Shown piece by piece: positions 16,451 to 24,976 of a stretch of DNA of 38,709 nt. Numbering within the stretch: position 1 is the first letter of the stretch; the number at the start of each line of letters is the position of its first letter. A program made the translations under genes and the position numbers. The DNA lies in contig PPDG01000475.1 in the NCBI GenBank assembly GCA_002899795.1, forward strand, positions 1-38,709, given 5' to 3'. This DNA is from Desulfobacteraceae bacterium. GTDB taxonomy: Bacteria > Desulfobacterota > Syntrophobacteria > BM002. Below the pieces are notes generated by a model. The model made no database searches. It saw only the letters and a program-made list of their open reading frames with translations, and was not told where the DNA came from.

Positions 16451-17686
16451 TTGCGACTCGCCCGAAATGATGACTTGAACACTAGTGCCAAATCGGTATT
16501 GGTGTTTTTTTTGTCTCTGACGATATTGCTCGCCTCAGCCTGCGGGCCGTCGCGGGTGGCAACTCCCGTTAGCAGGCCGGAGCAACCTCTCCAGGAAGTC
16601 CCTCCCCAATCGGTGGAGCTGGAAAGAGATGACTTGAGCCGAGAGCTGTTGGTGCAGGCGGTTCAAAACAGCCTGCTCTATTACGAACGGCTGCCTGAGG
16701 ACAGACTTTTCAAGTTCGGTCCCGAGGAAGTTCCCGTCAGCCGAATGAAGCGAACCCTGGAGACCTTTCTGGCGCTGCTGGTTGAAAGTCATTCCTGGAC
16801 GGAGCTTGCAGACAGCGTTCGGGAGAAGTTCATAGTCTACCGGTCCGTGGGCCGAAATGTTGAGCAAGAGGTTTTGTTCACCGGATACTACGAGCCCACC
16901 ATCCAGGGCAGCCTTACCCAGGACGACCACTACCGCTATCCCATCTACGGTGTTCCGGATGACCTGCTCAAGATCGATTTGGGGCTTTTTGGAACCAAAT
17001 ACCAGGGAACTAGTCTGGTGGGGCGCACAGAGGGAAACCGGGTGGTCCCCTACTACAGCCGGGACGATATCGAGTTTGATGGCAAGTTGGCCGGGCAGGG
17101 TTATGAGTTGGTCTGGGTGGCGGATCCGGTGGAACGTTTTTTCCTCAGAATTCAAGGTTCCGGGCGGATAAGGCTGATAAATGGTGAATATGTTCGACTT
17201 GGATATGCGGCCAAGAACGGCAGGCCGTGGGGGCCCATTGGGAGGTTGCTGATTGAAAAAGGGCTGATACCCAAGGAAGCCATGTCGATGCAGGCTATCC
17301 GCCGCTACCTGAAGCAACATCCGGAAGAGATGGCAGAGATTTTTTCCTACGATCCAAGCTACGTATTTTTTAGCAAAGTTGAGGGCGGTCCTTTCGGAAA
17401 TATTGCAGTTCCGCTCACCCCAGGTCGATCAGTCGCCACCGATTCCACACTTTTCCCTAAAGGAGCTCTTGCTTTCATTGAATGCCAGAAGCCGGTCTTT
17501 GCCAAAGACGGCGTGATTCTGGGTTGGGCTCCCTTCGGCCGTTATGTCTTAAATCAGGATACCGGTGGTGCCATACGTGGTCCAGGACGGGTGGATCTAT
17601 TCTGGGGTAGTGGTCCTTTCGGCCGCATTGCCGCGGGGCATCTTAAACATCCGGGGGCCCTCTATTTCTTGCTCGTCAAAGAGTAA
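16451..17686 (+). CDS. MltA-type lytic murein transglycosylase lipoprotein
   Basis: The 411-residue protein resembles membrane-bound lytic transglycosylase A, which cuts the glycan chain of peptidoglycan to 1,6-anhydro ends. A signal segment ends at LLASAC, a plausible lipobox with lipidated Cys at about 31. The MltA domain shows LFTGYYEPTIQGS and FFLRIQGSGRI. The C-terminal 3D domain has GRSVATDSTLFPKGALAFI and DTGGAIRGPGRVDLFWGSG with the conserved catalytic Asp. The start is a TTG at 16451 with GGCAGG upstream; a later TTG at 16475 is possible and would still leave a signal peptide. It should be anchored in the outer membrane facing the wall. Confidence 0.9.
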   Translation: MRLARNDDLNTSAKSVLVFFLSLTILLASACGPSRVATPVSRPEQPLQEVPPQSVELERDDLSRELLVQAVQNSLLYYERLPEDRLFKFGPEEVPVSRMKRTLETFLALLVESHSWTELADSVREKFIVYRSVGRNVEQEVLFTGYYEPTIQGSLTQDDHYRYPIYGVPDDLLKIDLGLFGTKYQGTSLVGRTEGNRVVPYYSRDDIEFDGKLAGQGYELVWVADPVERFFLRIQGSGRIRLINGEYVRLGYAAKNGRPWGPIGRLLIEKGLIPKEAMSMQAIRRYLKQHPEEMAEIFSYDPSYVFFSKVEGGPFGNIAVPLTPGRSVATDSTLFPKGALAFIECQKPVFAKDGVILGWAPFGRYVLNQDTGGAIRGPGRVDLFWGSGPFGRIAAGHLKHPGALYFLLVKE

Positions 17687-17691
17687 GAAAC

Positions 17692-17733
17692 CCACAATCC
17701 ACAATCCTAAATCTCCAATCTGAAATCTTCAAT
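17692..17733. repeat. Heptanucleotide array between convergent genes
   Basis: Six units ending in AAT (CCACAAT and CTGAAAT types) lie between the MltA stop and the stop codon of the minus-strand gene. The array includes that stop codon. Confidence 0.85.
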
Positions 17734-18040
17734 CTGCTCCCGTCTCGCTATCCTTCCCAACCAGCGTCTGGATGACGAACTCATTGATAACCCTTATCTC
17801 GTCGAATATCTTTGAAAGTTCGATTGCCTTTTCCAGTTCGTCATCCTCTAGGGAGTCTAGTAAGTGCTTCTGCACGAGTCGGAAACGCCTTAGTAGGGCC
17901 GCCTCTCGATGCTTGAGTCCGACCAAAAACTCTTCTGGCGATTCCATTTTGCGGTACTGCGCTTGCAAAGCCAGGTGAGTATCATGATAGCCTTGGGCAA
18001 GATTTTTCAAATGCTCAACAAGAGTGGGGACCTCATTCAT
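17729..18040 (-). CDS. Small helical protein of unknown function
   Basis: The 103-residue product has no membrane segment or signal peptide and no cysteine. It is rich in Leu, Glu, Arg and Lys with heptad-like spacing (LVEHLKNLAQGY, REAALLRRFRLVQKHLLDSLEDDELEKAIELSKIFDEI), so it is probably a helical bundle or coiled coil. The gene is credible because GGAAGGAG lies 9 bases before the ATG. It is divergent from the helicase-like gene across ~420 bases. A perfect palindrome at 18057-18068 lies immediately upstream of its ribosome site. No family is recognised. Confidence 0.7.
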   Translation of the reverse strand: MNEVPTLVEHLKNLAQGYHDTHLALQAQYRKMESPEEFLVGLKHREAALLRRFRLVQKHLLDSLEDDELEKAIELSKIFDEIRVINEFVIQTLVGKDSETGAD

Positions 18041-18056
18041 AAACGGTGAACTCCTT

Positions 18057-18068
18057 CCTTAATTAAGG
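18057..18068. promoter_or_regulatory. Perfect 12-base palindrome at the small gene's ribosome site
   Basis: CCTTAATTAAGG reads the same on both strands. On the minus strand its last bases merge into the GGAAGGAG ribosome site, so a protein bound here would block the start of the 17729-18040 gene. Confidence 0.4.
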
Positions 18069-18467
18069 CGACTAGGCAATAGTGATGGTCCGATTGTAAA
18101 TGGACTCTGGCTTTCGGCCAAGTAGTTTTTTGCCCTTGAATTTATTATGTTGCAGTGCAATAATATACAAAGCTTTATACATGAAACCATCATTTCTTTC
18201 CGGGGATGTTTGCCCCTAGCCGTAGTTGTCGGGCGGATACCAGGTTTTCGCCTATCCTTTTTGTGGTTCGCTGGCACATTGTCGATAACAGAAATGTCGA
18301 CGGCTACTCTTGGATGGAGTTGTTGCGCCGAGGGCGATGCGTGGGGTAATGTGCGGCTTTATTCCGGCAGATTGTCGGGGTGTCGCAGACAATCCCTTGG
18401 TTTGACTCGGAGGAGGGAGGGGATTTTGCGTCCTGAATGGAACCATAATACGGGTACCATGAGGGGT
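18069..18467. other. Divergent intergenic region
   Basis: A + strand frame is open here from 18147, but its residues look random (many Cys, Trp, Arg) and lack a ribosome site. An imperfect dyad around 18142-18166 (TTATTATGTTGC, AGT, GCAATAATA) overlaps TTGAAT (18136) and TAATAT (18161), a poorly spaced promoter candidate. No other gene is seen. Confidence 0.4.
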
Positions 18468-19868
18468 ATGCAAAGAGCAGTGAACATAGTGGTCTCAGAG
18501 CGCATCAAGGTACCCACTGCGCCCCTGCCACCGATGTTCAAAAAGAAGCTAACTGAACGCCTCGTCTTTACTAATCCCGAATATGAGTTTCGTCAGAGTC
18601 GCGGGGAGTGGCTTGGTAACGTTCCCCCTCAGATACACTGCCTCTACGAACAAAGACAGCATTACTTTATTCCACGCGGATTTCTCTCCCAATTGTTGGT
18701 TCTCTGCCAGCAATTCGGCGTGAAATACCGGGTGGTTGACCGCCAGCGGAACCTCGAACCTGTTGAGTTCCAATTCCATGGCGTCCTAAAGGATTATCAG
18801 GAGCTGGCCTATGATGATGTGATTGCCAGAGACCATGGGACTCTGGTTGGTGACGCCAAGAGCGGAAAAACAGTCATCGCTCTCTATTTGATATCCCAGC
18901 GTAGACAGCCCACCATGATTATTGTGCCGAATGTGGCGCTGCTCGGCCATTGGAAGGAAAAGCTCGTTCGCTTCCTCAAGGTGCCAGCAGAAGAAGTCGG
19001 GATTGTTGGTGAGGGAAAATTTAATGTAGGTCCCCAGGTTACGGTGGCCCATGTAAGCGCCCTGTACCGCCGGGTGCGAGAGGTGCGTGACAAGATCGGC
19101 CTTCTGGTGGTAGACGAGTGCCACCGGACACCCTCTCGTACCTTTACCCAGGTGGTTAGCAACTTTAACTGTCGTTATCTTTTGGGTCTATCGTCCTCCA
19201 ACCAACGGCGAGACCGGCTTTCCCGGCTGATCTACTACTATGTGGGTGATATACTTCATCAAATTGACTCTCGTAAAGCAACGGAAATAAGAGCTATTTT
19301 CCAGGTCGACGTAGTGGTTCGGGAGACGGACTTTGACTATCCTTATGAGAGCAATGAGGATTATTCGTCATTGATGGCGGCCTTGGGCATGGATCCGGTG
19401 CGCAACCAACTCATTGTGGATGACGTCGCCCGTGAGCTGAGTCAGTCCACTGGTGGCCCGCTGCTGGTGCTGACCGAGGATGAAGAGCAAGACAACGCTC
19501 TGAGAGATATGCTGAACAATAAGAAGATTTCAAGCATTTCGCTTGACCCCGATGTTGTGGCGAAGGGAGGGAAGGCTTTTTCGAAACAGCTGAAAAGCAA
19601 GAAAATTCAAGTCGTTTTGGGCAACCGTCAATTTTCCCAAAAACTAGTCCCCGAGGTAAGGTTTGAAGCCATATTTCTCACCACTCCAATCAATTTTCGC
19701 GGCAAGATAATTCGGTGGTTCCAAGATGTGTTGAGGCGTGATAATGGCCAGCCGCCGATGAAAGTTTACGATTACGTAGACAGCAAGATTAGCATCCTTG
19801 ATAATTTCTTCCGCATGCGCAGCTATGCTTATGGACTGCGGTTACCGAGGCCCAGTCCCCCGAAGTAA
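18468..19868 (+). CDS. SF2 helicase-like protein with degenerate motifs III and VI
   Basis: About 466 residues from the ATG at 18468; starts at 18459 or GTG 18480 are also possible. After an N-terminal region (F-x-NPEYEFRQ; FIPRGFLSQLLVLCQQFGV) comes an SF2 ATPase core. Motif I is DAKSGKT (129-135) and motif II DECH (216-219). The usual motif III, G-L-T-A-T-P, is replaced by GLSSSN (240-245). The C-terminal RecA-like half has WFQDVLRR (417-424) where QxxGRxxR is expected. The layout resembles XPB/COG1061-type helicases and, from memory, the helicase part of TOTE conflict proteins. ATP binding may persist, but coupled unwinding is doubtful. No nuclease, primase or methylase adjoins it. Confidence 0.75.
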   Translation: MQRAVNIVVSERIKVPTAPLPPMFKKKLTERLVFTNPEYEFRQSRGEWLGNVPPQIHCLYEQRQHYFIPRGFLSQLLVLCQQFGVKYRVVDRQRNLEPVEFQFHGVLKDYQELAYDDVIARDHGTLVGDAKSGKTVIALYLISQRRQPTMIIVPNVALLGHWKEKLVRFLKVPAEEVGIVGEGKFNVGPQVTVAHVSALYRRVREVRDKIGLLVVDECHRTPSRTFTQVVSNFNCRYLLGLSSSNQRRDRLSRLIYYYVGDILHQIDSRKATEIRAIFQVDVVVRETDFDYPYESNEDYSSLMAALGMDPVRNQLIVDDVARELSQSTGGPLLVLTEDEEQDNALRDMLNNKKISSISLDPDVVAKGGKAFSKQLKSKKIQVVLGNRQFSQKLVPEVRFEAIFLTTPINFRGKIIRWFQDVLRRDNGQPPMKVYDYVDSKISILDNFFRMRSYAYGLRLPRPSPPK

Positions 19869-19961
19869 AGCCTTTCTATAATCTCCTTTTTCCTTTTTAT
19901 CTCGTCTAGTTAGATCAGTGGAACACACATCGCCTCTCCAGGCTGACAACTAGGAAAACCC

Positions 19962-20741
19962 GTGAGTCGGATACGAGTTGCCATAGGTGAACAGCTAAAA
20001 ACATGTCCCCAAATAATTACTCTGGGGCTGCGGCCACAAATGGCCGACTACACGGAGCAGGAGCGCAGGTTGTTGCGAACTGCCGACATGATTTTCTACC
20101 CAACAGATCGATATGTGGATTTCTTTGCCACCTTGGGCAAGGAGACCTTTCCCAGTGTCAATTGTTATAGATTGCGAGGGAACAGACTGAAACACACCGC
20201 CTTACTACGCTTGTTGAATGTCCCGCATCCCCGCACGCGTCTATATTATGGACACAAGCAGAAAAGAGAGATTCCCAATGAATTCGCTTTTCCATTCGTG
20301 GCGAAAAAGGCCCGAGAAGCAGCCGATGGGAAGCAGGTCTTTCTCATCAACAACCGGGAACAATTAGATTGGTACAACCAGCATTTCAATCCAGCTCTTA
20401 TCCAGGAATATGTAACCCCAGAAAAGGAACTGCGGGTGATTGTTCTCAACTGCGACACCCCGTTCGGCTATCGGCGGAATGTCATCAGGAGCGATTCTAT
20501 GGACAGTTCGAGCCGCAAGGGGATCTGGAAAACGGATGATGTGGATCCTGAAGGGGTTGAATTGGCGAAAACCATCGCCAGGGATGCTGGCCTCTCCGAC
20601 GTGGCGGTTGATATGGTTTTCGACGGTAGCCGCTATTGGGTTCTCGAACTCAATTTCCTCTGGGACGAAACGGATTCGCATCAAGCCGGGCCCGATCGGA
20701 TTAAGTTTGTTGCTGAAATGATAGATCGGGGAGAGCTGTAA
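19962..20741 (+). CDS. ATP-grasp (RimK-like) ligase of unknown substrate
   Basis: The 259-residue protein has an N-terminal Rossmann-like region followed by an ATP-grasp fold. Seen features are FPFVAKKAREAADGKQVFL (nucleotide-binding strand and loop), LIQEYVTPEKELRVIVLN (second nucleotide contact), and DMVFDGSRYWVLELNF, whose E-x-N is the metal-binding pair. ATP-grasp enzymes join a carboxylate to an amine or thiol through an acyl phosphate, and RimK relatives add amino acids to proteins or small peptides. The start is GTG. It follows the helicase-like gene by 93 bases in the same direction and could be co-expressed. Substrate is not predictable. Confidence 0.8.
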   Translation: MSRIRVAIGEQLKTCPQIITLGLRPQMADYTEQERRLLRTADMIFYPTDRYVDFFATLGKETFPSVNCYRLRGNRLKHTALLRLLNVPHPRTRLYYGHKQKREIPNEFAFPFVAKKAREAADGKQVFLINNREQLDWYNQHFNPALIQEYVTPEKELRVIVLNCDTPFGYRRNVIRSDSMDSSSRKGIWKTDDVDPEGVELAKTIARDAGLSDVAVDMVFDGSRYWVLELNFLWDETDSHQAGPDRIKFVAEMIDRGEL

Positions 20742-20743
20742 GA

Positions 20744-20941
20744 AGCAAAGCGCATAGCGCATAGCGCAGAGCGTGCGTGGCAAAAGGCGCATCTTTCATT
20801 GAGCATTGCTGATTGGCCATTTCTCATTTCGATGAGGTCTCTTAAGTACCATTAATGCTCAATCTGTAATGATAAATCCCCGAGGAGAGATGCGGAACTA
20901 TTCATAGAATCAACGCTATGCGCTATGCGCTTTGCGCTTTG
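20744..20941. repeat. Four heptanucleotide arrays before the tRNA gene
   Basis: Arrays lie at 20744-20771 (CGCATAG type), 20794-20828 (GAGCATT type), 20851-20878 (CTCAATC type) and 20914-20941 (CGCTATG type). The first and last are near-complements of each other (CGCATAG against CGCTATG), so the gap could fold back on itself. Confidence 0.85.
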
Positions 20942-20951
20942 CTAATTAACA

Positions 20952-20981
20952 TTGACACCGCAAACCATGCGTCGCTATAAT
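20952..20981 (+). promoter_or_regulatory. Consensus sigma-70 promoter of tRNA-Leu
   Basis: TTGACA (20952-20957) and TATAAT (20976-20981) are both perfect consensus with an 18-base spacer. The tRNA starts 14 bases after the -10 box. Confidence 0.9.
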
Positions 20982-20995
20982 TGTCTCGTTCAGAT

Positions 20996-21083
20996 GCCGG
21001 AGTGATGAAACTGGTAGACGTGCTGGACTCAAAATCCAGTGGGCCTTGCGCCCGTGCGAGTTCGACTCTCGCCTCCGGCACCA
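20996..21083 (+). tRNA. tRNA-Leu (anticodon CAA)
   Basis: The acceptor stem GCCGGAG pairs perfectly with CTCCGGC. The anticodon stem is CTGGA/TCCAG with loop CTCAAAA, giving anticodon CAA, which reads UUG. A long variable arm (GGGCCTTGCGCCC region) marks the class II leucine type. The T arm is GCGAGTTCGACTCTCGC. The CCA end is encoded (21081-21083). Confidence 0.97.
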
Positions 21084-21090
21084 AGCAAAT

Positions 21091-21120
21091 AGGGCGCTCA
21101 GAGGGATCTGGGCGCCTTTT
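21091..21120 (+). terminator. Terminator of tRNA-Leu
   Basis: AGGGCGCTCAGA and TCTGGGCGCCTT form a 12-base stem (two G-U pairs) with a GGGA loop, followed directly by T residues. Confidence 0.85.
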
Positions 21121-21265
21121 CTATTGGCCCGGATGTAGGATGGAATGGTATGGAGGCTTCTTTTAATAGGCCTCTAATGTTGTGTTCCGTTGAATTTTTT
21201 CCACAGAGAACCGATAATAATGGAAAATGTTGAACTTTTCTGCAAAACTCTTTTATCATTGGGAT

Positions 21266-21296
21266 ATGTTGAGACATTCCAACATTAGGGTATAGT
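21266..21296 (+). promoter_or_regulatory. Candidate pdxS promoter with overlapping ATGTTG/CAACAT repeat
   Basis: TTGAGA (21269) and TATAGT (21291) are spaced by 16 bases. ATGTTG (21266-21271) and CAACAT (21280-21285) form an inverted repeat across the -35 box. ATGTTG also occurs twice upstream (about 21177 and 21227), suggesting a regulator with several sites. Confidence 0.45.
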
Positions 21297-21385
21297 AAAC
21301 CGTTGGCCACTCACTAGACAACAGAACAATTGACAAGATTCGTTTGCAAAGAACATATCATAGTCAAGAAAGGAAGAAGAGACAC

Positions 21386-22267
21386 ATGGAAAAAGGAACG
21401 TTTGAAATTAAGCTTGGACTTTCCGAGATGTTAAAAGGTGGCGTCATTATGGATGTTGTCAATGCTGAGCATGCCAAGATAGCGGAGGAAGCTGGTGCAG
21501 TTGCGGTTATGGCATTGGAGCGCATCCCAGCCGATATTCGCGAGGCAGGAGGGGTTTCCCGAATGTCAGATCCGGCCTTGATTAAGGAGATACAGAAAAC
21601 TGTCTCGATCCCTGTGATGGCCAAATGTCGCATTGGCCATTTTGTTGAAGCGCAAATTTTAGAGGCGCTGGGAGTGGATTTTATTGATGAAAGTGAGGTA
21701 TTGACCCCTGCGGATGAGGTCAATCATATCAATAAACATCAATTTAAAATTCCGTTTGTCTGTGGTTGTCGGGATTTAGCGGAAGCATTAAGAAGAATTG
21801 GTGAAGGCGCAGCGTTGATTCGTACAAAAGGTGAAGCAGGGTCAGGCAATATTGTTGAAGCCGTGCGTCATATGCGAAAAGTAGTGGGTGAAATCCAAAG
21901 ATTGACAGCACTGCGCGATGATGAGTTGATGGCAGTCTCAAAAAAAATGGGAGCTCCTTACGAACTGGTCAAAAAAACAGCAGAACTCGGCAAGTTGTCG
22001 GTTCCTAATTTTGCCGCAGGCGGTGTGGCGACACCTGCGGATGCTGCCTTAATGATGCAGTTGGGTGCTGAATCGGTATTCGTCGGTTCAGGAATTTTTA
22101 AATCGAATGATCCGCAAGGCCGGGCACGCGCCATTGTTCAGGCGGTGACTCACTACAATGATCCGCACGTGCTTCTGGAGGTATCCGCCGGATTGGGTGA
22201 AGCAATGAAAGGCATTGAGATGAAAGATTTGCCTGAAGAGGAGCGATTACAGCACCGGGGTTGGTAA
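21386..22267 (+). CDS. pdxS: Pyridoxal 5'-phosphate synthase PdxS subunit
   Basis: The 293-residue synthase subunit forms PLP from ribose 5-phosphate, glyceraldehyde 3-phosphate and ammonia supplied by PdxT. The highly conserved segments [55 protein letters not shown] (active-site Lys), [20 protein letters not shown] (second Lys and phosphate-binding Gly) and [19 protein letters not shown] are all present. The ATG at 21386 follows AGGAAGAAG. pdxT begins 3 bases after its stop. Third-position use is more AT-rich here than in the genes to the left. Confidence 0.98.
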   Translation: MEKGTFEIKLGLSEMLKGGVIMDVVNAEHAKIAEEAGAVAVMALERIPADIREAGGVSRMSDPALIKEIQKTVSIPVMAKCRIGHFVEAQILEALGVDFIDESEVLTPADEVNHINKHQFKIPFVCGCRDLAEALRRIGEGAALIRTKGEAGSGNIVEAVRHMRKVVGEIQRLTALRDDELMAVSKKMGAPYELVKKTAELGKLSVPNFAAGGVATPADAALMMQLGAESVFVGSGIFKSNDPQGRARAIVQAVTHYNDPHVLLEVSAGLGEAMKGIEMKDLPEEERLQHRGW

Positions 22268-22270
22268 ATC

Positions 22271-22861
22271 ATGCCTAAGAAAATCGGTGTTCTAGCACTG
22301 CAAGGAGATTTCGCCAAGCATCAGGCGATGCTGCGGTTGCTGAAAATTGAAACTGTTTTGGTGAAAAAGCCCGGAGATCTGCACGGCTGTGAGGGTTTGA
22401 TCATTCCTGGCGGTGAGTCGACAACACTAACAAAATTAATTCAGAAATGTAATCTGTATGAGCCAATTCGTGAGTTTACTGAAAAACATCCAATTATGGG
22501 GACATGTGCTGGGGCGATTATGGTTGCCTCTACTGTTGACGATCAGCGGATAGAGCCTTTGCAACTCATTGACATTTCGGTTGCTCGGAATGCTTACGGC
22601 AGGCAAATCGACTCGTTTATAACCCATGTGGATGTGCCATTTTTGAAAGGATCTGCGAGGTTCAAGACGGTGTTCATTAGAGCGCCTAAGATTAGAAATG
22701 TTGGTTCACAGGTTGAAGTTTTGATGGAGTTACACGGAAACCCAATAATGGTGCAGGAAAGTAATGTTCTTGCCCTGACATTCCACCCTGAATTGACGAG
22801 TGATCCACGCATTCACAAATATTTTTTAGAACATTTCTTGAGCACTCAGGCTCTACTCTAA
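22271..22861 (+). CDS. pdxT: Glutaminase subunit PdxT of PLP synthase
   Basis: The 196-residue class I glutaminase releases ammonia from glutamine and channels it to PdxS. The start IGVLALQGDFAKH, the IPGGEST oxyanion region, the nucleophile Cys79 in GTCAGA, and the catalytic His-Glu in FHPEL near residue 176 are visible. Length is normal. It forms a tight two-gene operon with pdxS. Confidence 0.96.
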   Translation: MPKKIGVLALQGDFAKHQAMLRLLKIETVLVKKPGDLHGCEGLIIPGGESTTLTKLIQKCNLYEPIREFTEKHPIMGTCAGAIMVASTVDDQRIEPLQLIDISVARNAYGRQIDSFITHVDVPFLKGSARFKTVFIRAPKIRNVGSQVEVLMELHGNPIMVQESNVLALTFHPELTSDPRIHKYFLEHFLSTQALL

Positions 22862-22870
22862 CGTTGCAGA

Positions 22871-22883
22871 CCGCCTACGGCGG
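22871..22883. repeat. Short palindrome after pdxT (REP-like)
   Basis: CCGCC-TAC-GGCGG, followed by ATGCGCTC, resembles the palindrome at 727-754, which is also followed by ATGCGCTC. The pair may be a REP-type dispersed palindrome. Confidence 0.45.
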
Positions 22884-22892
22884 GATGCGCTC

Positions 22893-22909
22893 TTGGCCCT
22901 CTTCTTGCA
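22893..22909 (+). promoter_or_regulatory. Probable sigma-54 promoter of the TPR gene
   Basis: TTGGCCCTCTTCTTGCA has GG-N10-GC spacing. TTGCA is perfect at -12 and TGGCCC differs by one base from TGGCAC at -24. The start near 22920 gives a 60-base leader to the ATG at 22981. Confidence 0.55.
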
Positions 22910-22980
22910 AAGGCTTGTAAGAATACAAGAGAGGGTGGTCATTGCAGTTATTTGGCAAACGGAAGGAAGAAAGAGCTGTC

Positions 22981-23688
22981 ATGAAAGTCTTAATAAGAAT
23001 AGGTCTGTCGGTTCTAATGGTATTATTTTTATCGATTGGTCTCTGCTATGCTCAAAATGTTGCAGGGCAAAGTACCACGAAAGGTGTGGACTATGCTGCA
23101 CAAGGTAAATTCAAAGAGGCCAACGAGGAATTTGCAAGAGCCTTGAAGGTTGACCCGTCATTTGGACCTGCAAAAAGAGCCTCGAAAGTCATGGAAGATG
23201 TGTCTGACCAGAAGATAGAAAGTCAGACAGCTGTTCATTATTTCAAGGGTATATCCTACGCCATAAAAGGCCAATATGACCAGGCGATCTCCCATTACAA
23301 CCAGGCCATAGAGATAAATCCAACGTTTGCAAATGCCTACATCAGTAGAGGGGTTGCCTATGCTCAAAGTAGGGGCCAATATGACCAGGCTATCTCTGAT
23401 TTTAGCAAGGCCATAGAGATCAGCCCTCAGTTTGCGAAAGCCTACAAAGACCGGGGATTTGCCTATTACAACAAGGGCCAGTATGACCAGGCTATCTCCG
23501 ATTACAGTAAGGCCATAGAGATTACCCCGAGATTTGCGGATGTCTACTTCAATCGGGCGGTTGCATATTACTCGAAGGGAGAATATGAGAAAGCCTGGGG
23601 CGATGTCCACAAGGTACAAAGTTTCGGTCATCAGGTTCACCCGGGCTTTCTCAATGCTCTCCGTGCAGCCTCCGGAAGACAAGGATAA
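22981..23688 (+). CDS. Secreted tetratricopeptide-repeat protein
   Basis: The 235-residue protein has a signal peptide (about 1-24, ending CYA-Q). It has one divergent TPR-like unit (YAAQGKFKEANEEFARALKVDPSFG) and four near-identical 34-residue TPR units with the W/Y-x-G-x-Y-x-x-A and N/S-x-A-I-E-I-x-P pattern (GQYDQAISHYNQAIEINP and so on). TPR arrays form superhelical scaffolds for protein contacts; this one would act in the periplasm or cell envelope. The ATG at 22981 follows a GGAAGGAAG ribosome site, and a start at 22942 is less likely. Repeats are similar at DNA level too, implying recent internal duplication. A sigma-54-like promoter lies upstream. Confidence 0.85.
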   Translation: MKVLIRIGLSVLMVLFLSIGLCYAQNVAGQSTTKGVDYAAQGKFKEANEEFARALKVDPSFGPAKRASKVMEDVSDQKIESQTAVHYFKGISYAIKGQYDQAISHYNQAIEINPTFANAYISRGVAYAQSRGQYDQAISDFSKAIEISPQFAKAYKDRGFAYYNKGQYDQAISDYSKAIEITPRFADVYFNRAVAYYSKGEYEKAWGDVHKVQSFGHQVHPGFLNALRAASGRQG

Positions 23689-24120
23689 ACGAGGTGAATC
23701 CAATCTCTACATTAGGCTGGACCAAAAGTTAAGCGGTAATAACGAAACGTTCCTGTCAAAACAGTCGGACCTTAGAAGGCAAATTTATTAAGTTTAGAAG
23801 CTTGCCTCGGTAGTCAAGATCTACCATTACCCCCTCTTTTTGATCTACCCGACCCATGCCACAGTGTGCTAGTATTCAGATTAACCCACAAGGCTCCTTG
23901 ATGCCAAATTTCCTTTGATCGAAAGGGAGTTAGTAGCAATTGCTTTTCTTCCATTTTTAAAACCTTGCTGTGGTGAAAGAAAAGATTTTAATCCACTCTT
24001 GAAATCCGCAGGGTCGATAGATTCTTGGCGATTGACTGGTTATAAGGATATGATTGATTCTCTATTTTCAAGCTCCCTGAAACATTGATAGCGGCTGTGC
24101 AAGTGAATTTGTGATTAGAA
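23689..24120. other. Gap between TPR and acyltransferase genes
   Basis: No gene is supported. TTGGCG (24025) and TATGAT (24049) with an 18-base spacer form a modest promoter candidate for the acyltransferase. No heptanucleotide array is present. Confidence 0.4.
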
Positions 24121-24840
24121 ATGCTGAATCAAATCATTGCTGTTTTCTTTATCGCCTTTTTCATTGCAACCTCCGCGCTTTTCTTTTGCGTCGCTCTTGT
24201 CATATGGCTTCTTACTGTGCTGTTTGACAACCGCTTGGTGCTGCTCCACCTGTTTTCCTCCTTCTGGGCCTCGGTTTACCTGTGGGCCATGCCCGCCTGG
24301 TCGGTTCGTGTTGAAGGAAGAAGCACCATACGGATGAGGGATCGCTATGTCTTTGTCTCCAATCACCAATCCCAGCTGGATATCCTGATGGCTTTCAGGC
24401 TCTTTTTCCCCTTCAAGTGGGTGTCAAAGGCAGAGGTGTTCAGGATCCCCTTCATCGGCTGGAACATGTATCTGAACCGGTACATTAAGCTGAAAAGGGG
24501 AGATAAAAAAGGCATCGCGAAAATGTTTGTCGATTGTGAACAGGCACTTGCCGAAGGCAACTCCCTTTTTGTCTTTCCAGAAGGCACGCGGTCAGAAACC
24601 GGAAGCCTGAAACCGTTCAAGTCGGGGGCATTCATTCTGGCCAAGAAGATGTCGGTTCCCATTGTTCCCGTCGTTATTAGCGGCACAAAGGACGCTCTGC
24701 CCAAGCATAGCTTGAATTTTCACGGCAGCCAGAAGATGAGTATAAGGGTGCTCGAACCTGTGCCACCCGAACGTTTTGCCCACCTTTCAGCCAAAGATAC
24801 AGGCGATATGATCAGAAATATAATTGCCGCCGAGCTCTAG
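24121..24840 (+). CDS. 1-acyl-sn-glycerol-3-phosphate acyltransferase (PlsC family)
   Basis: The 239-residue protein has an N-terminal membrane helix (about 4-35). The PlsC motifs follow: NHQSQLD (H-x4-D, residues 81-87), a basic K-W-V-S-K-A-E block, FPEGTRS (152-158) and VPIVPVVISG. It would transfer an acyl chain to lysophosphatidate to make phosphatidate at the inner membrane. Related sequences acylate other lipids, so PlsC activity is likely but not certain. The gene stands alone, 280 bases past a candidate -10/-35 pair only in part, and 136 bases before the sensor kinase. Confidence 0.88.
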   Translation: MLNQIIAVFFIAFFIATSALFFCVALVIWLLTVLFDNRLVLLHLFSSFWASVYLWAMPAWSVRVEGRSTIRMRDRYVFVSNHQSQLDILMAFRLFFPFKWVSKAEVFRIPFIGWNMYLNRYIKLKRGDKKGIAKMFVDCEQALAEGNSLFVFPEGTRSETGSLKPFKSGAFILAKKMSVPIVPVVISGTKDALPKHSLNFHGSQKMSIRVLEPVPPERFAHLSAKDTGDMIRNIIAAEL

Positions 24841-24976
24841 GTTCTTGTTATCAGTGTTGTACACCCGGGCTAGGTCTGATTCTAAGGATATGAGCTTTGG
24901 AACACCATGTATAGCAGCAGGACAAATTGGCACCTTGTAGAGCGCTAGGTGTGCAGCCCAACAGGCGGCAGGAGAC

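Noticed and set aside
18147..18458. N-terminal extension of the helicase-like protein from an earlier start
   Set aside because: The added residues have random composition, there is no ribosome site, and similarity to helicases begins later.
21049..21083. Integration site with a duplicated tRNA-Leu 3' end
   Set aside because: I found no second copy of the tRNA end to the right within the window.
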